In this document: positions 16,834 to 25,600 of the stretch, piece by piece
How positions within the stretch are numbered: position 1 is the first letter of the stretch
How the letters are laid out: each line of letters starts with the position of its first letter
Notes under the pieces: generated by a model
What the model was told of the DNA's origin: nothing
Seen by the model: the letters and a program-made list of their open reading frames with translations, nothing else
Database searches by the model: none
Program-made: the position numbers and the translations under genes
NCBI GenBank assembly: GCA_036267755.1
Contig: DATAVK010000134.1
Coordinates: 14,771-78,770, forward strand
Length of the DNA stretch: 64,000 bases
Source of the DNA: DATAVK01 sp036267755
GTDB taxonomy: Bacteria > Actinomycetota > Actinomycetes > JAFAQI01
Direction of reading: 5' to 3'

Positions 16834-18204
16834 TTAGCGGGAGGCCAGGTAGCCGAGCAGGTCCTGCCGGGTGATGATGCCCGTCGGCTTGCCGTCGTCG
16901 AGAACCACTGCGGCGTCGGCGTCGTGCAGCGCCGCGACGGCGGCCTCCACGGCCTCCCCCGCGCCGATCACGGGCAGCGGGGCCGACTGGTGTGCCTCGA
17001 GGGAGTCCGCCAGCCTCGCTCGCCCGTCGAAGAGGGCGTCGAGCAGGTCACGCTCGACGACCGACCCGACGATCTCGGCGGCCATGACCGGCGGCTCCTC
17101 CTTCACCACCGGCATCTGGGAGACGCCGTACTCGCGGAGGATGTCGATCGCGTCGCGAACCGTCTCGTTCGGATGGACGTGGACGAACTCCGGCAGCTGC
17201 GCCCCCTTGCGGGTGAGCACGTCGCGGACGGTCTCGTGTTGCGCGACTCCGGTCGGGAAGCCGTAGTCGGCCATCCAGTCGTCACTGAAGATCTTGGACA
17301 GGTAGCCGCGCCCGCCGTCGGGCAGCAGGACGACGACCAGGTCGTCGGGCCCAGCCTCGGCGGCGACCGTGAGCGCCGCGACGGTGGCCATCCCGCACGA
17401 GCCGCCGACCAGCAGTCCCTCCTCGCGGGCGAGCCGCCGCGTCATGGTGAACGAGTCGCCGTCCGAGACCGCGACGATGCGGTCACACACGTCGGGGTCG
17501 TAGTTGGCCGGCCAGAAGTCCTCGCCGACTCCTTCAACGAGGTACGGCCGGCCGGTGCCACCCGAGTAGACCGAGCCCTCGGGGTCGGCGCCGATCACCT
17601 GCACCCGGCCGTCGGAGACCTCCTTGAGATACCGCCCGGTGCCGCTGATGGTTCCGCCGGTCCCGATGCCGGCGACGAAGTGCGTGATCCGCCCCTCGGT
17701 CTGCTCCCACAGCTCCGGGCCGGTGGTCTCGTAGTGCGATCGCGGGTTGGCCGGGTTGGAGTACTGGTCGGGCTTCCACCCACCCGGGCGCTCGCCCACC
17801 AGCCGCTGCGACACCGAGTAGTAGGAGTCCGGCGACTCGGGCGCGACGGCGGTCGGGCAGACCACCACCTCCGCGCCGTACGCCCGAAGCACGTTGATCT
17901 TGTCTTGCGAGACCTTGTCCGGGCACACGAAGGTGCAGGCGTAGCCGCGCTGCTGCGCGATGATCGCCAGCCCGATCCCGGTGTTGCCGCTGGTCGGCTC
18001 CACGATGGTGCCGCCAGGTTTCAACGCCCCGGACTGCTCCGCCTCGTCGATCATGCGGGCCGCGATCCGGTCCTTCACGGACCCACCGGGGTTGAAGTAC
18101 TCGACTTTCGCGACCACGTCGGCGGGTACGCCGGCCGTCACGGAGTTCAGCCGGACGAGCGGTGTTCGACCAATCAGGGCGACTACTGATTCATACACGT
18201 CCAC
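16834..18204 (-). CDS. cbs: Cystathionine beta-synthase with CBS domain pair
   Basis: 456-residue PLP enzyme condensing serine (or O-acetylserine) and homocysteine to cystathionine. The catalytic half has the PLP lysine in GGSVKDRIAARM (near residue 44), TSGNTGIGLAI and the phosphate loop GIGTGGTISGTG. From about residue 335 there are two CBS motifs (regulatory nucleotide or SAM binding), so it is Cbs rather than a cysteine synthase. GTG start at 18204 lies 6 bases after a −10-like TAACTT on the minus strand, so the transcript is probably leaderless. Upstream of metB, with which it makes the transsulfuration pathway. Confidence 0.93.
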   Translation of the reverse strand: MDVYESVVALIGRTPLVRLNSVTAGVPADVVAKVEYFNPGGSVKDRIAARMIDEAEQSGALKPGGTIVEPTSGNTGIGLAIIAQQRGYACTFVCPDKVSQDKINVLRAYGAEVVVCPTAVAPESPDSYYSVSQRLVGERPGGWKPDQYSNPANPRSHYETTGPELWEQTEGRITHFVAGIGTGGTISGTGRYLKEVSDGRVQVIGADPEGSVYSGGTGRPYLVEGVGEDFWPANYDPDVCDRIVAVSDGDSFTMTRRLAREEGLLVGGSCGMATVAALTVAAEAGPDDLVVVLLPDGGRGYLSKIFSDDWMADYGFPTGVAQHETVRDVLTRKGAQLPEFVHVHPNETVRDAIDILREYGVSQMPVVKEEPPVMAAEIVGSVVERDLLDALFDGRARLADSLEAHQSAPLPVIGAGEAVEAAVAALHDADAAVVLDDGKPTGIITRQDLLGYLASR

Positions 18205-18210
18205 GCGGGA

Positions 18211-18216
18211 AAGTTA
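18211..18216 (-). promoter_or_regulatory. cbs −10 box, probable leaderless transcript
   Basis: On the minus strand TAACTT (pattern TANNNT) ends six bases before the GTG of cbs. No ribosome binding site fits in between, so transcription likely starts at the start codon. Confidence 0.4.
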
Positions 18217-18269
18217 CTCTGAAGTAGGCGCGCCGTTCGGCGCAGCCGCGTCATCGGAGGAGTTCAGTC

Positions 18270-19490
18270 GTGCCCGAAGCCGTCATCGTCTCGACCGCCC
18301 GCTCGCCTATCGGCCGCGCCTTCAAGGGCTCGCTGGTCGACCTTCGTCCCGACGACTTGGCCGCGACCATCGTGCAGGCGGCGCTGGACAAGGTCCCGTC
18401 GCTCGACCCGCACACCGTCGAGGACCTCATCATGGGCTGCGGCCTCCCCGGGGGCGAGCAGGGTTACAACATCGGCCGGGTCGTGGCCACACTGCTGGGT
18501 CTCGACGACGTCCCCGGTACGACGATCACCCGCTACTGCTCGTCATCGCTGCAGTCGACGCGGCAGGCGTTCCACGCCATCAAGGCCGGCGAGGGCGACA
18601 TCTTCATCAGCGCGGGCGTCGAGACGGTGAGCCGGTTCGTGAAGGGCAGCAGCGACGGCCTGCCCGACACCGAGAACCCGCGCTTCGCTGACAGCAGGGC
18701 CCGCGAGGCGAAGATGGCCGAGGGCGGGTTCGAATGGCACGACCCGCGCGAGGACGGCGCGCTCCCGGGCGTCTACATCGCGATGGGCCAGACCGCGGAG
18801 AACGTCGCTCAGCTCAAGGGGATCAGCCGCCAGGAGCAGGACGAGTTCGGCGTCCGCTCGCAGAACCTGGCCGAGAAGGCGATCGCCAACGGCTTCTGGG
18901 AGCGGGAGATCACGCCGGTCGAGACGCCCAACGGCACGGTCGCGAAGGACGACGGCCCGCGGGCCGGCGTCACGCTGGAGGGCGTCTCCGGACTCAAGCC
19001 GGTGTTCCGTCCCGACGGCACGGTCACGGCCGGCAACTGCTGCCCGCTCAACGACGGCGCCGCCGCCGTGATCATCATGAGCGACACCAAGGCCAAGGAG
19101 CTCGGGCTCACGCCGCTGGCCCGGATCGTCTCCACCGCGGTCACGGCACTCAGCCCGGAGATCATGGGCCTCGGCCCGATCGAGGCGTCGAAGCGGGCGC
19201 TCGCGCTCGCCGGCAAGACCATCGACGACATCGACCTGGTCGAGATCAACGAAGCCTTCGCCGCACAGGTCATCCCGTCGGCGCGCGAGATCGGGATCGA
19301 CCCGTTCGGGGACAAGCTCAACATCAACGGCGGCGCGATCGCCGTCGGCCACCCGTTCGGCATGACCGGCGCGCGCATCACGACGACGCTCATCAACTCG
19401 CTGCAGACGCATGACAAGACGTTCGGTCTTGAGACCATGTGCGTCGGCGGCGGTCAGGGCATGGCCATGGTGCTGGAGCGGCTCAGCTGA
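18270..19490 (+). CDS. fadA: Acetyl-CoA acyltransferase (thiolase)
   Basis: 406-residue thiolase, the last enzyme of fatty acid beta-oxidation, splitting 3-ketoacyl-CoA with CoA (or the reverse with acetyl-CoA). The acyl-accepting cysteine lies in TITRYCSSSLQST (near residue 90), the histidine in GGAIAVGHPFGMTGARI and the second cysteine in ETMCVGGGQGMAM. GTG start at 18270 with a strong GGAGGAG 7 bases upstream. Divergent from cbs. The same neighbour (fadA3) occurs near cbs in mycobacteria. Chain-length preference cannot be told. Confidence 0.92.
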   Translation: MPEAVIVSTARSPIGRAFKGSLVDLRPDDLAATIVQAALDKVPSLDPHTVEDLIMGCGLPGGEQGYNIGRVVATLLGLDDVPGTTITRYCSSSLQSTRQAFHAIKAGEGDIFISAGVETVSRFVKGSSDGLPDTENPRFADSRAREAKMAEGGFEWHDPREDGALPGVYIAMGQTAENVAQLKGISRQEQDEFGVRSQNLAEKAIANGFWEREITPVETPNGTVAKDDGPRAGVTLEGVSGLKPVFRPDGTVTAGNCCPLNDGAAAVIIMSDTKAKELGLTPLARIVSTAVTALSPEIMGLGPIEASKRALALAGKTIDDIDLVEINEAFAAQVIPSAREIGIDPFGDKLNINGGAIAVGHPFGMTGARITTTLINSLQTHDKTFGLETMCVGGGQGMAMVLERLS

Positions 19491-19515
19491 GCCACCCGTC
19501 GGGCTAGCGGGTGGC
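19491..19515. terminator. Bidirectional terminator hairpin after fadA
   Basis: GCCACCCG (19491–19498) and CGGGTGGC (19508–19515) form a perfect 8-base stem with a 9-base loop, directly after the thiolase stop. It overlaps the last codons of the convergent hypothetical gene, whose stop lies in the loop. Confidence 0.6.
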
Positions 19516-19839
19516 CGACCAGGCCGCTCGCAGCTCGGCGATCAGGCGGTCCAGGGCCGCCGGATCAGGGGTAGCAGCAAGCGTCTCGAGCACGTCGCCG
19601 CCGATCACGGCGGTCACGTCGGCAAGGGCGTAGTCGGGCAGGTCGGGAATCTCGTGCAGCTCGGTCGACTCGACGGCTGCATCGAGGACGGCAAGTTCCT
19701 GGAGCAGCCGGGCCACTGGCTCGCGGCGCGTCGACCATGCGCGGGCCGTGAGCTGGGTCATCCGGCGGATCAGGCGGTTGAGCTCGGCGGCCGCGAGGCT
19801 GAGCAGTTCGTCGTACCCCTCGCCGCCCCCTGCAGTCAC
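19504..19839 (-). CDS. Conserved-looking hypothetical, helical, 111 aa
   Basis: Not recognised. From GTG 19839 it encodes a mainly helical soluble protein with the repeated pattern of Leu, Ala and Arg (LSLAAAELNRLIRRMTQL, then a second helix region AVLDAAVESTELHEIPDLPD). No signal peptide or membrane helix. A longer form from ATG 19938 is possible but overlaps the start of the divergent DUF4287 gene, so the shorter form is preferred. GC-rich third positions match its neighbours, which supports coding. It converges on the thiolase gene over a shared hairpin. Confidence 0.6.
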   Translation of the reverse strand: MTAGGGEGYDELLSLAAAELNRLIRRMTQLTARAWSTRREPVARLLQELAVLDAAVESTELHEIPDLPDYALADVTAVIGGDVLETLAATPDPAALDRLIAELRAAWSATR

Positions 19840-19936
19840 CTCAGAGAGCGTATGTGGGGATGAAACTGCCTCTTGTCCCGCACGCGGGTCTGCGGGAGGC
19901 TGTTGGCCAAACGTCCGTCCGCCACGGGAGGCGCTC

Positions 19937-20164
19937 ATGTCGATGCCCCAATCTGAGTCGACTCACCAGTCGCTACTGGCGAGGATCCCGACGGCAACGG
20001 GGCGCGACCTGCGCACATGGCTGGGCTGCCTGGACAACGGACCTGGGCTACTCCGCTTCGACGAGCGCGTCGACTGGCTCCGCGACGAGCACGGCATTCC
20101 TCACGGTTACGCGCGTGCGATCGTCCACGAGCACGACAAACGGCGGGCAGCGGCGCGCAGCTAA
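19937..20164 (+). CDS. DUF4287-like small protein
   Basis: 75-residue protein from ATG 19937 with GGGAGG seven bases upstream. The C-terminal part (VDWLRDEHGIPHGYARAIVHEHDKRR) resembles the end of the DUF4287 domain, where a helix-turn of this type precedes a basic tail. A much longer frame upstream (from 19748) runs antisense to the hypothetical gene and has no coding character. Function not known. It stands 10 bases before the PPOX gene on the same strand, so the two are likely one message. Confidence 0.6.
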   Translation: MSMPQSESTHQSLLARIPTATGRDLRTWLGCLDNGPGLLRFDERVDWLRDEHGIPHGYARAIVHEHDKRRAAARS

Positions 20165-20174
20165 CGGCCGCGAT

Positions 20175-20585
20175 ATGGACCTCGACGACGCCCGCGCGGT
20201 GATCCGCGAGCAGCACCATGCGGTGCTGGCCACGATGCGCCGCGACGGGACGCCGCAGCTCTCGCCGGTGGCAGCCACTGTCGACGCCGAAGGCCGGGTC
20301 GTGGTGTCCTCCCGCGAGACAGCCGTGAAGACGAAGAACGTACGACGGGACCCCCGGGCCTGGCTCTGCGTGTTCCCGGACGGCTTCTTCGGCCGCTGGG
20401 TCCAGGTCGAGGGAACTGTCGACGTGGCCTCGCTTCCCGAGGCGATGGACGGGCTCGTCGAGTACTACCGATCCGTGTCCGGCGAGCACCCCGACTGGGA
20501 TGACTACCGAGCCGCGATGCAGCGTGAGCAGCGAGTCCTGATCCGGCTCGAGCTCACCCGCGCCGGACCGGACGTGTCCGGCTAG
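20175..20585 (+). CDS. PPOX-class flavin/F420-dependent oxidoreductase
   Basis: 136-residue split-barrel protein of the pyridoxamine 5′-phosphate oxidase-like superfamily. The typical opening HHAVLATMRRDGTPQLSPV is followed by RVVVSSRETAVKTKNVRRDPRAWL (read as VVVSSRETAVKTKN and VRRDPRAWLCV), the phosphate-binding strand region. Size and pattern match actinobacterial TIGR03618-type proteins, which mostly bind F420 rather than FMN; cofactor not proven. ATG 20175 chosen because the reading frame upstream overlaps the DUF4287 gene. The stop shares the palindrome CTAG with the convergent MaoC gene. Confidence 0.8.
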   Translation: MDLDDARAVIREQHHAVLATMRRDGTPQLSPVAATVDAEGRVVVSSRETAVKTKNVRRDPRAWLCVFPDGFFGRWVQVEGTVDVASLPEAMDGLVEYYRSVSGEHPDWDDYRAAMQREQRVLIRLELTRAGPDVSG

Positions 20586-21058
20586 CCGTAGACGAGCCGA
20601 GCGATCCAGTCGGCCACCAGCGCCGGCTTGTCCTCACCCTCGATCTCCACCGTCATGGTCCGGGTGGTCTGCAGGGTGTTCTCGTCCTTGCGGTCGACGG
20701 CGGACAGCACGCTCGACACCCGGATCCGGGATCCCACCTTCACCGGGTTGATGAAGCGCACCTTGTCGAATCCGTAGTTGACGCCCATGACGATGCCGTC
20801 GAAGCGCTCCGGCGGCTGCTCGATCGAGCCCGACAGGTGGGTGAGCAGTGAGAGCGTCAGGAAGCCGTGGGCGATCGTCGTACCCCAGGGCGAGAGCTCG
20901 GCGGCCTGCTTCGGGTCGACGTGAATGAACTGGTGGTCTTCGGTCACGTCGGCGAAGTCATTGATCCGCTCCTGCGTGATCTCGAACCACTCACCGGTGC
21001 CTTCGGACTGGCCAACGGCTTCGCTCAGCAGTTTGTAGGCGTCGTCACCCTTGCTCAT
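20582..21058 (-). CDS. MaoC-family (R)-hydratase
   Basis: 158-residue hotdog-fold hydratase. The MaoC hydratase motif is plain: FADVTEDHQFIHVDPKQAA with the catalytic aspartate and histidine, followed by TIAHGFLTLSLL. Likely acts on (R)-3-hydroxyacyl-CoA or enoyl-thioesters in lipid metabolism. ATG 21058 has GAGGACG upstream; a longer reading to 21136 has no support. It converges on the PPOX gene, sharing CTAG. The unusual tRNA gene lies 86 bases upstream on the same strand. Confidence 0.88.
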   Translation of the reverse strand: MSKGDDAYKLLSEAVGQSEGTGEWFEITQERINDFADVTEDHQFIHVDPKQAAELSPWGTTIAHGFLTLSLLTHLSGSIEQPPERFDGIVMGVNYGFDKVRFINPVKVGSRIRVSSVLSAVDRKDENTLQTTRTMTVEIEGEDKPALVADWIARLVYG

Positions 21059-21144
21059 GAACGTCCTCTCTCGATGTGCCTGATCACCGACCGGCGGTCG
21101 CCGGAACGGTTCGTGCTGCCAGCGTCGAGTTCGCACCCAGCCGG

Positions 21145-21216
21145 TGCCCCCGGTCGGACTCGAACCGACACTGGACCCGTTTTAAGCGAGCTGCCTCTAC
21201 GTTGGGCTACGGGGGC
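21145..21216 (-). tRNA. Non-canonical tRNA, anticodon UAA (leucine-like), short variable arm
   Basis: Reading the minus strand, 72 nt fold as a cloverleaf. Acceptor GCCCCCG/CGGGGGC (7 perfect pairs), T arm GTCGG-TTCGAGT-CCGAC (5 perfect pairs), anticodon stem GCTCG/CGGGT with two G·U pairs, and loop CTTAAAA giving anticodon UAA, which reads UUA (Leu). The discriminator base is A, with CC but no full CCA encoded. Two oddities: the variable region is only 5 nt, whereas bacterial tRNA-Leu has a long class II arm, and the D loop has one G where the universal G18–G19 pair is expected, with a D stem of only 3 pairs (GCC/GGC). It is either a degenerate tRNA or a specialised non-translational tRNA. 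Confidence 0.8.
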
Positions 21217-21247
21217 CAACGCCACCGTAGCGAGCGGCGGCCGCTCG

Positions 21248-22564
21248 TCATCGTGTCTTGGCCGCCTCCCTGAACGCTCCTTTCGGGTCGGCGAACGACC
21301 CGAACGACACGATCTCGCGACGGAAGAACAGGGCAAGCGTCCAGTCGCTCGCGACCCGCAGCTTCCGGTTGGTCGTCGGCACCCGCGACAGGTGGTAGGT
21401 CCGGTGCATGAACCAGGCAGGCAGTCCGCGCAGCTTGACGCCGTAGACCTCGGCGACTCCGCGGTGCAGGCCGAGGCTCGCCACCGACCCCGCGTAGGCA
21501 TGCCGGTAGTCCGTGAGCGGCTCACCGCGCAGCGACGCCACCACGTTGTCCGCCAGCCGTTTGGCCTGGCGCACCGCATGCTGCGCCGTCGGGCCGCACA
21601 ACGCTTTCGGATCTTGCTTAGTCAGGTCGCGGACCGCGGCGCAGTCGCCGGCGGACCAGGCGCCCGCGACGCCGCGGACCCGCAGGTCGGGAGTGCACCG
21701 CAGCCGGCCCTTGTCATCCCGTGGCAAGTCGGTCGACTCGAGCATTGGGTTCGGGCGGACGCCAGCGGTCCACACCACCGTCTCGGCCTCGAACCGTTCC
21801 CCGTCGGAGAGCTCGATGTGGCCGTCGACGACCGATTCGACACGGGTGTTCGGGCGTACCTCGATGTCACGCTGCTCCAGCTGTTCGACCGTGTACTCAG
21901 CCATGTCCTCGCTGACCTCGGGCAGGATCCGACCGGTGGCCTCGACCATCACCCACCGCATGTCCCGGGGCGTCAACTCGGGGTAGAAGCGCATCGCGCT
22001 TCTTGCCATGTCTTCTAGTTCGGCGATGGCCTCTATTCCGGCGTAGCCGGCGCCGATAAAGACAAAGGAGAGCGCCCGACGACGGATCTTGACGTCATCG
22101 GTCGACGCGGCGAGATCGAGGCGGGCAAGAACATGGTTGCGCAGGTAAATGGCCTCGGCCACGGTCTTGAAGCCGATGCCACGCTCGGCCAATCCAGGGA
22201 TCGGCAGCGTGCGCGCGATCGAGCCGGGTGCCACGACGATCACGTCGTACCGGAGGTCGCGTTGCTCACCCTCCTCGGGCGCGAATCGGGCGGTTCGGGC
22301 GGCGTGGTCGATCGAGATGATGCGCCCCGTGAGCAACCGGCATCCCTCGAGCACCTTGCGCAACGGCACCACCACATGACGCGGCTCGAGGTTGCCCGCC
22401 GCGGACTCCGGAAGGAACGGCTGGTAGGTCATGTAGGACTGCGCGTCGACAACGGTGATAGTCGCCTCAGTGCGCGGCAACCTACGCTTGAGGCGCAGCG
22501 CGGCGTACATGCCGACATACCCCCCGCCGACCACGAGGATGTCCGGTGTCTTCGCTAGTGCCAC
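21248..22564 (-). CDS. ndh: Type II NADH dehydrogenase (NDH-2 family)
   Basis: 438-residue FAD enzyme that passes electrons from NADH to quinone at the inner face of the membrane without pumping protons. The FAD-binding motif VVGGGYVGMYAA begins at residue 11, the NAD-binding motif FIGAGYAGIEAIAELEDM lies near residue 170, and the second FAD motif GVAGAWSAGDCAAVRD near 300. Near the C-terminus LRGLPAWFMHRTYHLSRVP is the membrane-associating segment typical of actinobacterial NDH-2. GTG start at 22564. The tRNA gene follows 31 bases after its stop. Divergent from the MFS–EAL gene. A quinone-reactive relative with other donors cannot be excluded. Confidence 0.85.
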   Translation of the reverse strand: MALAKTPDILVVGGGYVGMYAALRLKRRLPRTEATITVVDAQSYMTYQPFLPESAAGNLEPRHVVVPLRKVLEGCRLLTGRIISIDHAARTARFAPEEGEQRDLRYDVIVVAPGSIARTLPIPGLAERGIGFKTVAEAIYLRNHVLARLDLAASTDDVKIRRRALSFVFIGAGYAGIEAIAELEDMARSAMRFYPELTPRDMRWVMVEATGRILPEVSEDMAEYTVEQLEQRDIEVRPNTRVESVVDGHIELSDGERFEAETVVWTAGVRPNPMLESTDLPRDDKGRLRCTPDLRVRGVAGAWSAGDCAAVRDLTKQDPKALCGPTAQHAVRQAKRLADNVVASLRGEPLTDYRHAYAGSVASLGLHRGVAEVYGVKLRGLPAWFMHRTYHLSRVPTTNRKLRVASDWTLALFFRREIVSFGSFADPKGAFREAAKTR

Positions 22565-22603
22565 GTCAGGGTCCTTACCCAGCCGGACCGTGCCAATACG
22601 GCG

Positions 22604-22620
22604 ATCGGTCGACGACCGAT
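22604..22620. promoter_or_regulatory. Inverted repeat in the ndh/MFS–EAL divergent promoter
   Basis: ATCGGTC and GACCGAT, 7 bases each, flank a 3-base centre in the 91-base gap between the two divergent starts. Symmetry and place suggest a repressor or activator dimer site that could act on both genes. The binding protein is not identifiable. Confidence 0.4.
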
Positions 22621-22655
22621 GGGACAGTGGTGCAGCTCACACGACCAGGAAGGCC

Positions 22656-25600
22656 ATGACGGACACGCAGGCACCGCGCCGCATCACCTTTCGCGACACG
22701 CTGCGCAACCGCGAGTTCCGGGCGATGTTCTTCGCCGAGTCGCTCAGCATGGTTGGCAACCAGCTCGCGCTGGTAGCGGTCGCCCTACTCATCTACTCAC
22801 GAACCCACTCAGCGCTGTATTCAGCGCTCACCTACGCAGTGGGATACGCCCCGTGGCTACTGGTCGGGCCGATCCTCTCGGCATATGCCGACCGACTCCC
22901 ACGGCGCACCGTCCTCGTGGTCTGCGACTTTCTCCGGGCAGTCCTAGTACTCGCGCTGATCTTGCCGGGCCTGCCGACGGCAGTCACGCTAGCGCTGCTC
23001 TTCCTCATCGCCCTGCTCGACCCGCCGTTCCTATCCGCGCGCGCCGCATTGCTCCCCGACGTCGTCGGCGAGGGGCCGATGTACGCGGCGTCGGCGAACC
23101 TCTCCAACCTGACGATCCAGCTCGGAACCGTGGCTGGTCTCGCCCTCGGTGGCCTTGTTGTCGCCGTGTCTGGCGTTCGTACCGCGCTGTTGGCTGACGC
23201 GGCGACTTTTGTCCTGTCAGCGGTGCTGATGCAGTTCTGTGTCCGCCATCGTCCCGCCCCGCTCACAGGGACTTCAGCGCTGTGGGCAGATGTCCGCGCC
23301 GGGGCGCTTGTTGTTTTTCGGGAGCCAAAGCTTCGGTGGCTCGTCCTCACTACGTGGCTGATCTCTGCGGCCTGTATCGCGCCGTACGCGGTCGCCGTGC
23401 CGTATGCACGCGCTCACGGATACGGTTCTCTGACGGCTGGTCTGCTAGCGGCGGCCGTGCCTTTCGGAGGTGTCCTCGGCGCCCTTCTACTGGCGCGCAT
23501 CCTCCCGTTGCGAGCAGCCGAGCCGCTGATGTTGCCGATGGCCCTGCTGACGCCATTGCTGCTGGCGATAACGGCGGCAGACCCGCGTCCCGAACTCGTC
23601 GGGCCGCTTTGGGTCGTAGCCGGCATCACGAGCGCGATGATGCTCACCGCCAACCGAGTGTTTGTGGTCAGCGTGCCGAGCGAAATGCGTGGTCGGGCGT
23701 TCGGCATCGCTGTTGCTGGCTTGATGGGGGCCCAAGGGTTGGGCGCCCTACTCGCAGGGTTGATCGCCCAGCATGTGGGCTCGGCCCTAGCGGTTGCTGA
23801 CCTGGCCCTTCCGGTGTTCGCAATGGTGGTGATCGTTTCCCTGACCTCGGCCTTTAGCCCGGAAGGGGATCGGCCGATGAACTCCGAGAACACTGCCCAC
23901 GATGAGGATTCCACCATGCCGGCAGCATCGCGTCGGCCCGCGCTTCGGGTCTGGGCGTTGAACGCTGTTCTCGTTCTGTTCTCCGCCTTGGCTTTCTTCG
24001 GCTTGTCCGGGCACAGCACGTATCTCGACATCAATCTGAGTCCGTGGTGGCTGCTCTTCCTCTTCGTGATTGGCATGGCGTACCCGGTCTCGTTCGAGTT
24101 CCGCAAGCAGTCCATGATCATCAGCTTCGAAACGGTCCCGCTCATTTGCGGGCTGCTGTTCCTCAGCCCGTTTACCTTGATCGCTATACGGGTCTTTGCC
24201 GTGCTCGTCACGGACGCCGCGATCCGTCGCCTCCCAGTCGTCCGATGGGTTTTCAACTGTGGGCTGACGGCGATTTGCACCTATCTGTCGATCGAGTTGT
24301 TCTCGCTGTTCAGTGGCGGCCAACATCAGGCGCATCCCGGCATCTGGCCGGCGATCTTTGCGTCCGTGGTCGCCGGTGAGGTCTGCTCGGTGCTCCTCGT
24401 GGGCGTCGCAGTCGGGCTCACCGACCACACCTGGAAGCCGATCGAGTCGCTGCGAGTGCTCGCTTTTGCCATCCCGGTCAACGTCGTTGCGGCCTGCCTG
24501 GGCCTACTCGCGGCCGCAGCTTTGACCTACGACGTCGCTACGGCCTGGGCTATCTCCATCTTCCTGTTGTTGTCGGTCGGCGCCATGCAGGTCTATCACC
24601 GCCTGTCGCAGCGGGCCGCCGCCCTGGATCGGTTGTACGCGGTTGCACGTGAGATGGGGCCGATCGCCGCCGATCCGGCCGACCTCGCGCCTGCCCTGAC
24701 TCAGCTTCGCCGCATCATGCGCGCCGATGAACTGGAGCTGTCGGTCACCACCAGTGCAGACCGATCGTTCGCAACCGTCGTTACGGTCTTCGATGACGAA
24801 AACTCGGGCGGCGAGGGCGTATCCGTCATGAAGCGTGCACTCGACGACGAGATGGAAGCGTCGCTCGACCCGCGGTTCAAAGCCCGCCTGTGGTTGCCAC
24901 GATCTCGCCGTAGCCGCCAGGAGGCAGACCGGCTATCGACGAGGGTGTCCAGTGGCGACCGCACGTTAGGGGTCCTCTCCGCGATCGGCCGTACCGACCA
25001 GACGGCAACCTTCGAATCCTCCGACCTTCACCTGCTCGAGGCAGCCGCTGACCAACTGGCCACGGCGCTCGAGAAGGGACGCCTGGTCGAGAGCCTCCGC
25101 CGGGCGGCCACCCGCGACGCCCTGACCGGGCTGGCGAACCTGGAGAGCCTCCGGTCATTCCTCGCGACGATGCTCGACACGGGGACTGGTGGAGTCCTCC
25201 TGCTGCTCGACATCGACCGCTTCCACGACGTCAACGACATGCTCGGCCACGATGCTGGCGACGCGGTTCTCGTCGAGGTGGCGCGCCGACTCGAGAGCTC
25301 CCCCAGCCATGGCGCGCTGACCGCACGAGTGGGCAGCGACCAGTTCGCGCTGGCCATCCCCGGAGCAGCCGGCAGCGAGGTCGCTCGGCTGGCTGCCCTC
25401 GCCGTGAAGTCACGCGTCGACGGCTCGCTGCGCTTCGCTGACGTCAGCGCCGATGTGCGCGTGACGGTTGGCGTCGCACGCTCGCCAGATCACGGCCACG
25501 ACGCGCCGACCCTGCTGCGCCGGGCCGAGATGGCGATGACGGTCGCCAAGGGCACCTCGTCAGGCATCGGTGAGTGGGAGCCCAGCTACGAACGCGACGG

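Noticed and set aside
18722..18745. GGGTTCGAATGG, resembling a tRNA T arm
   Set aside because: It lies in frame within the thiolase gene and no acceptor or anticodon stems can be built around it.
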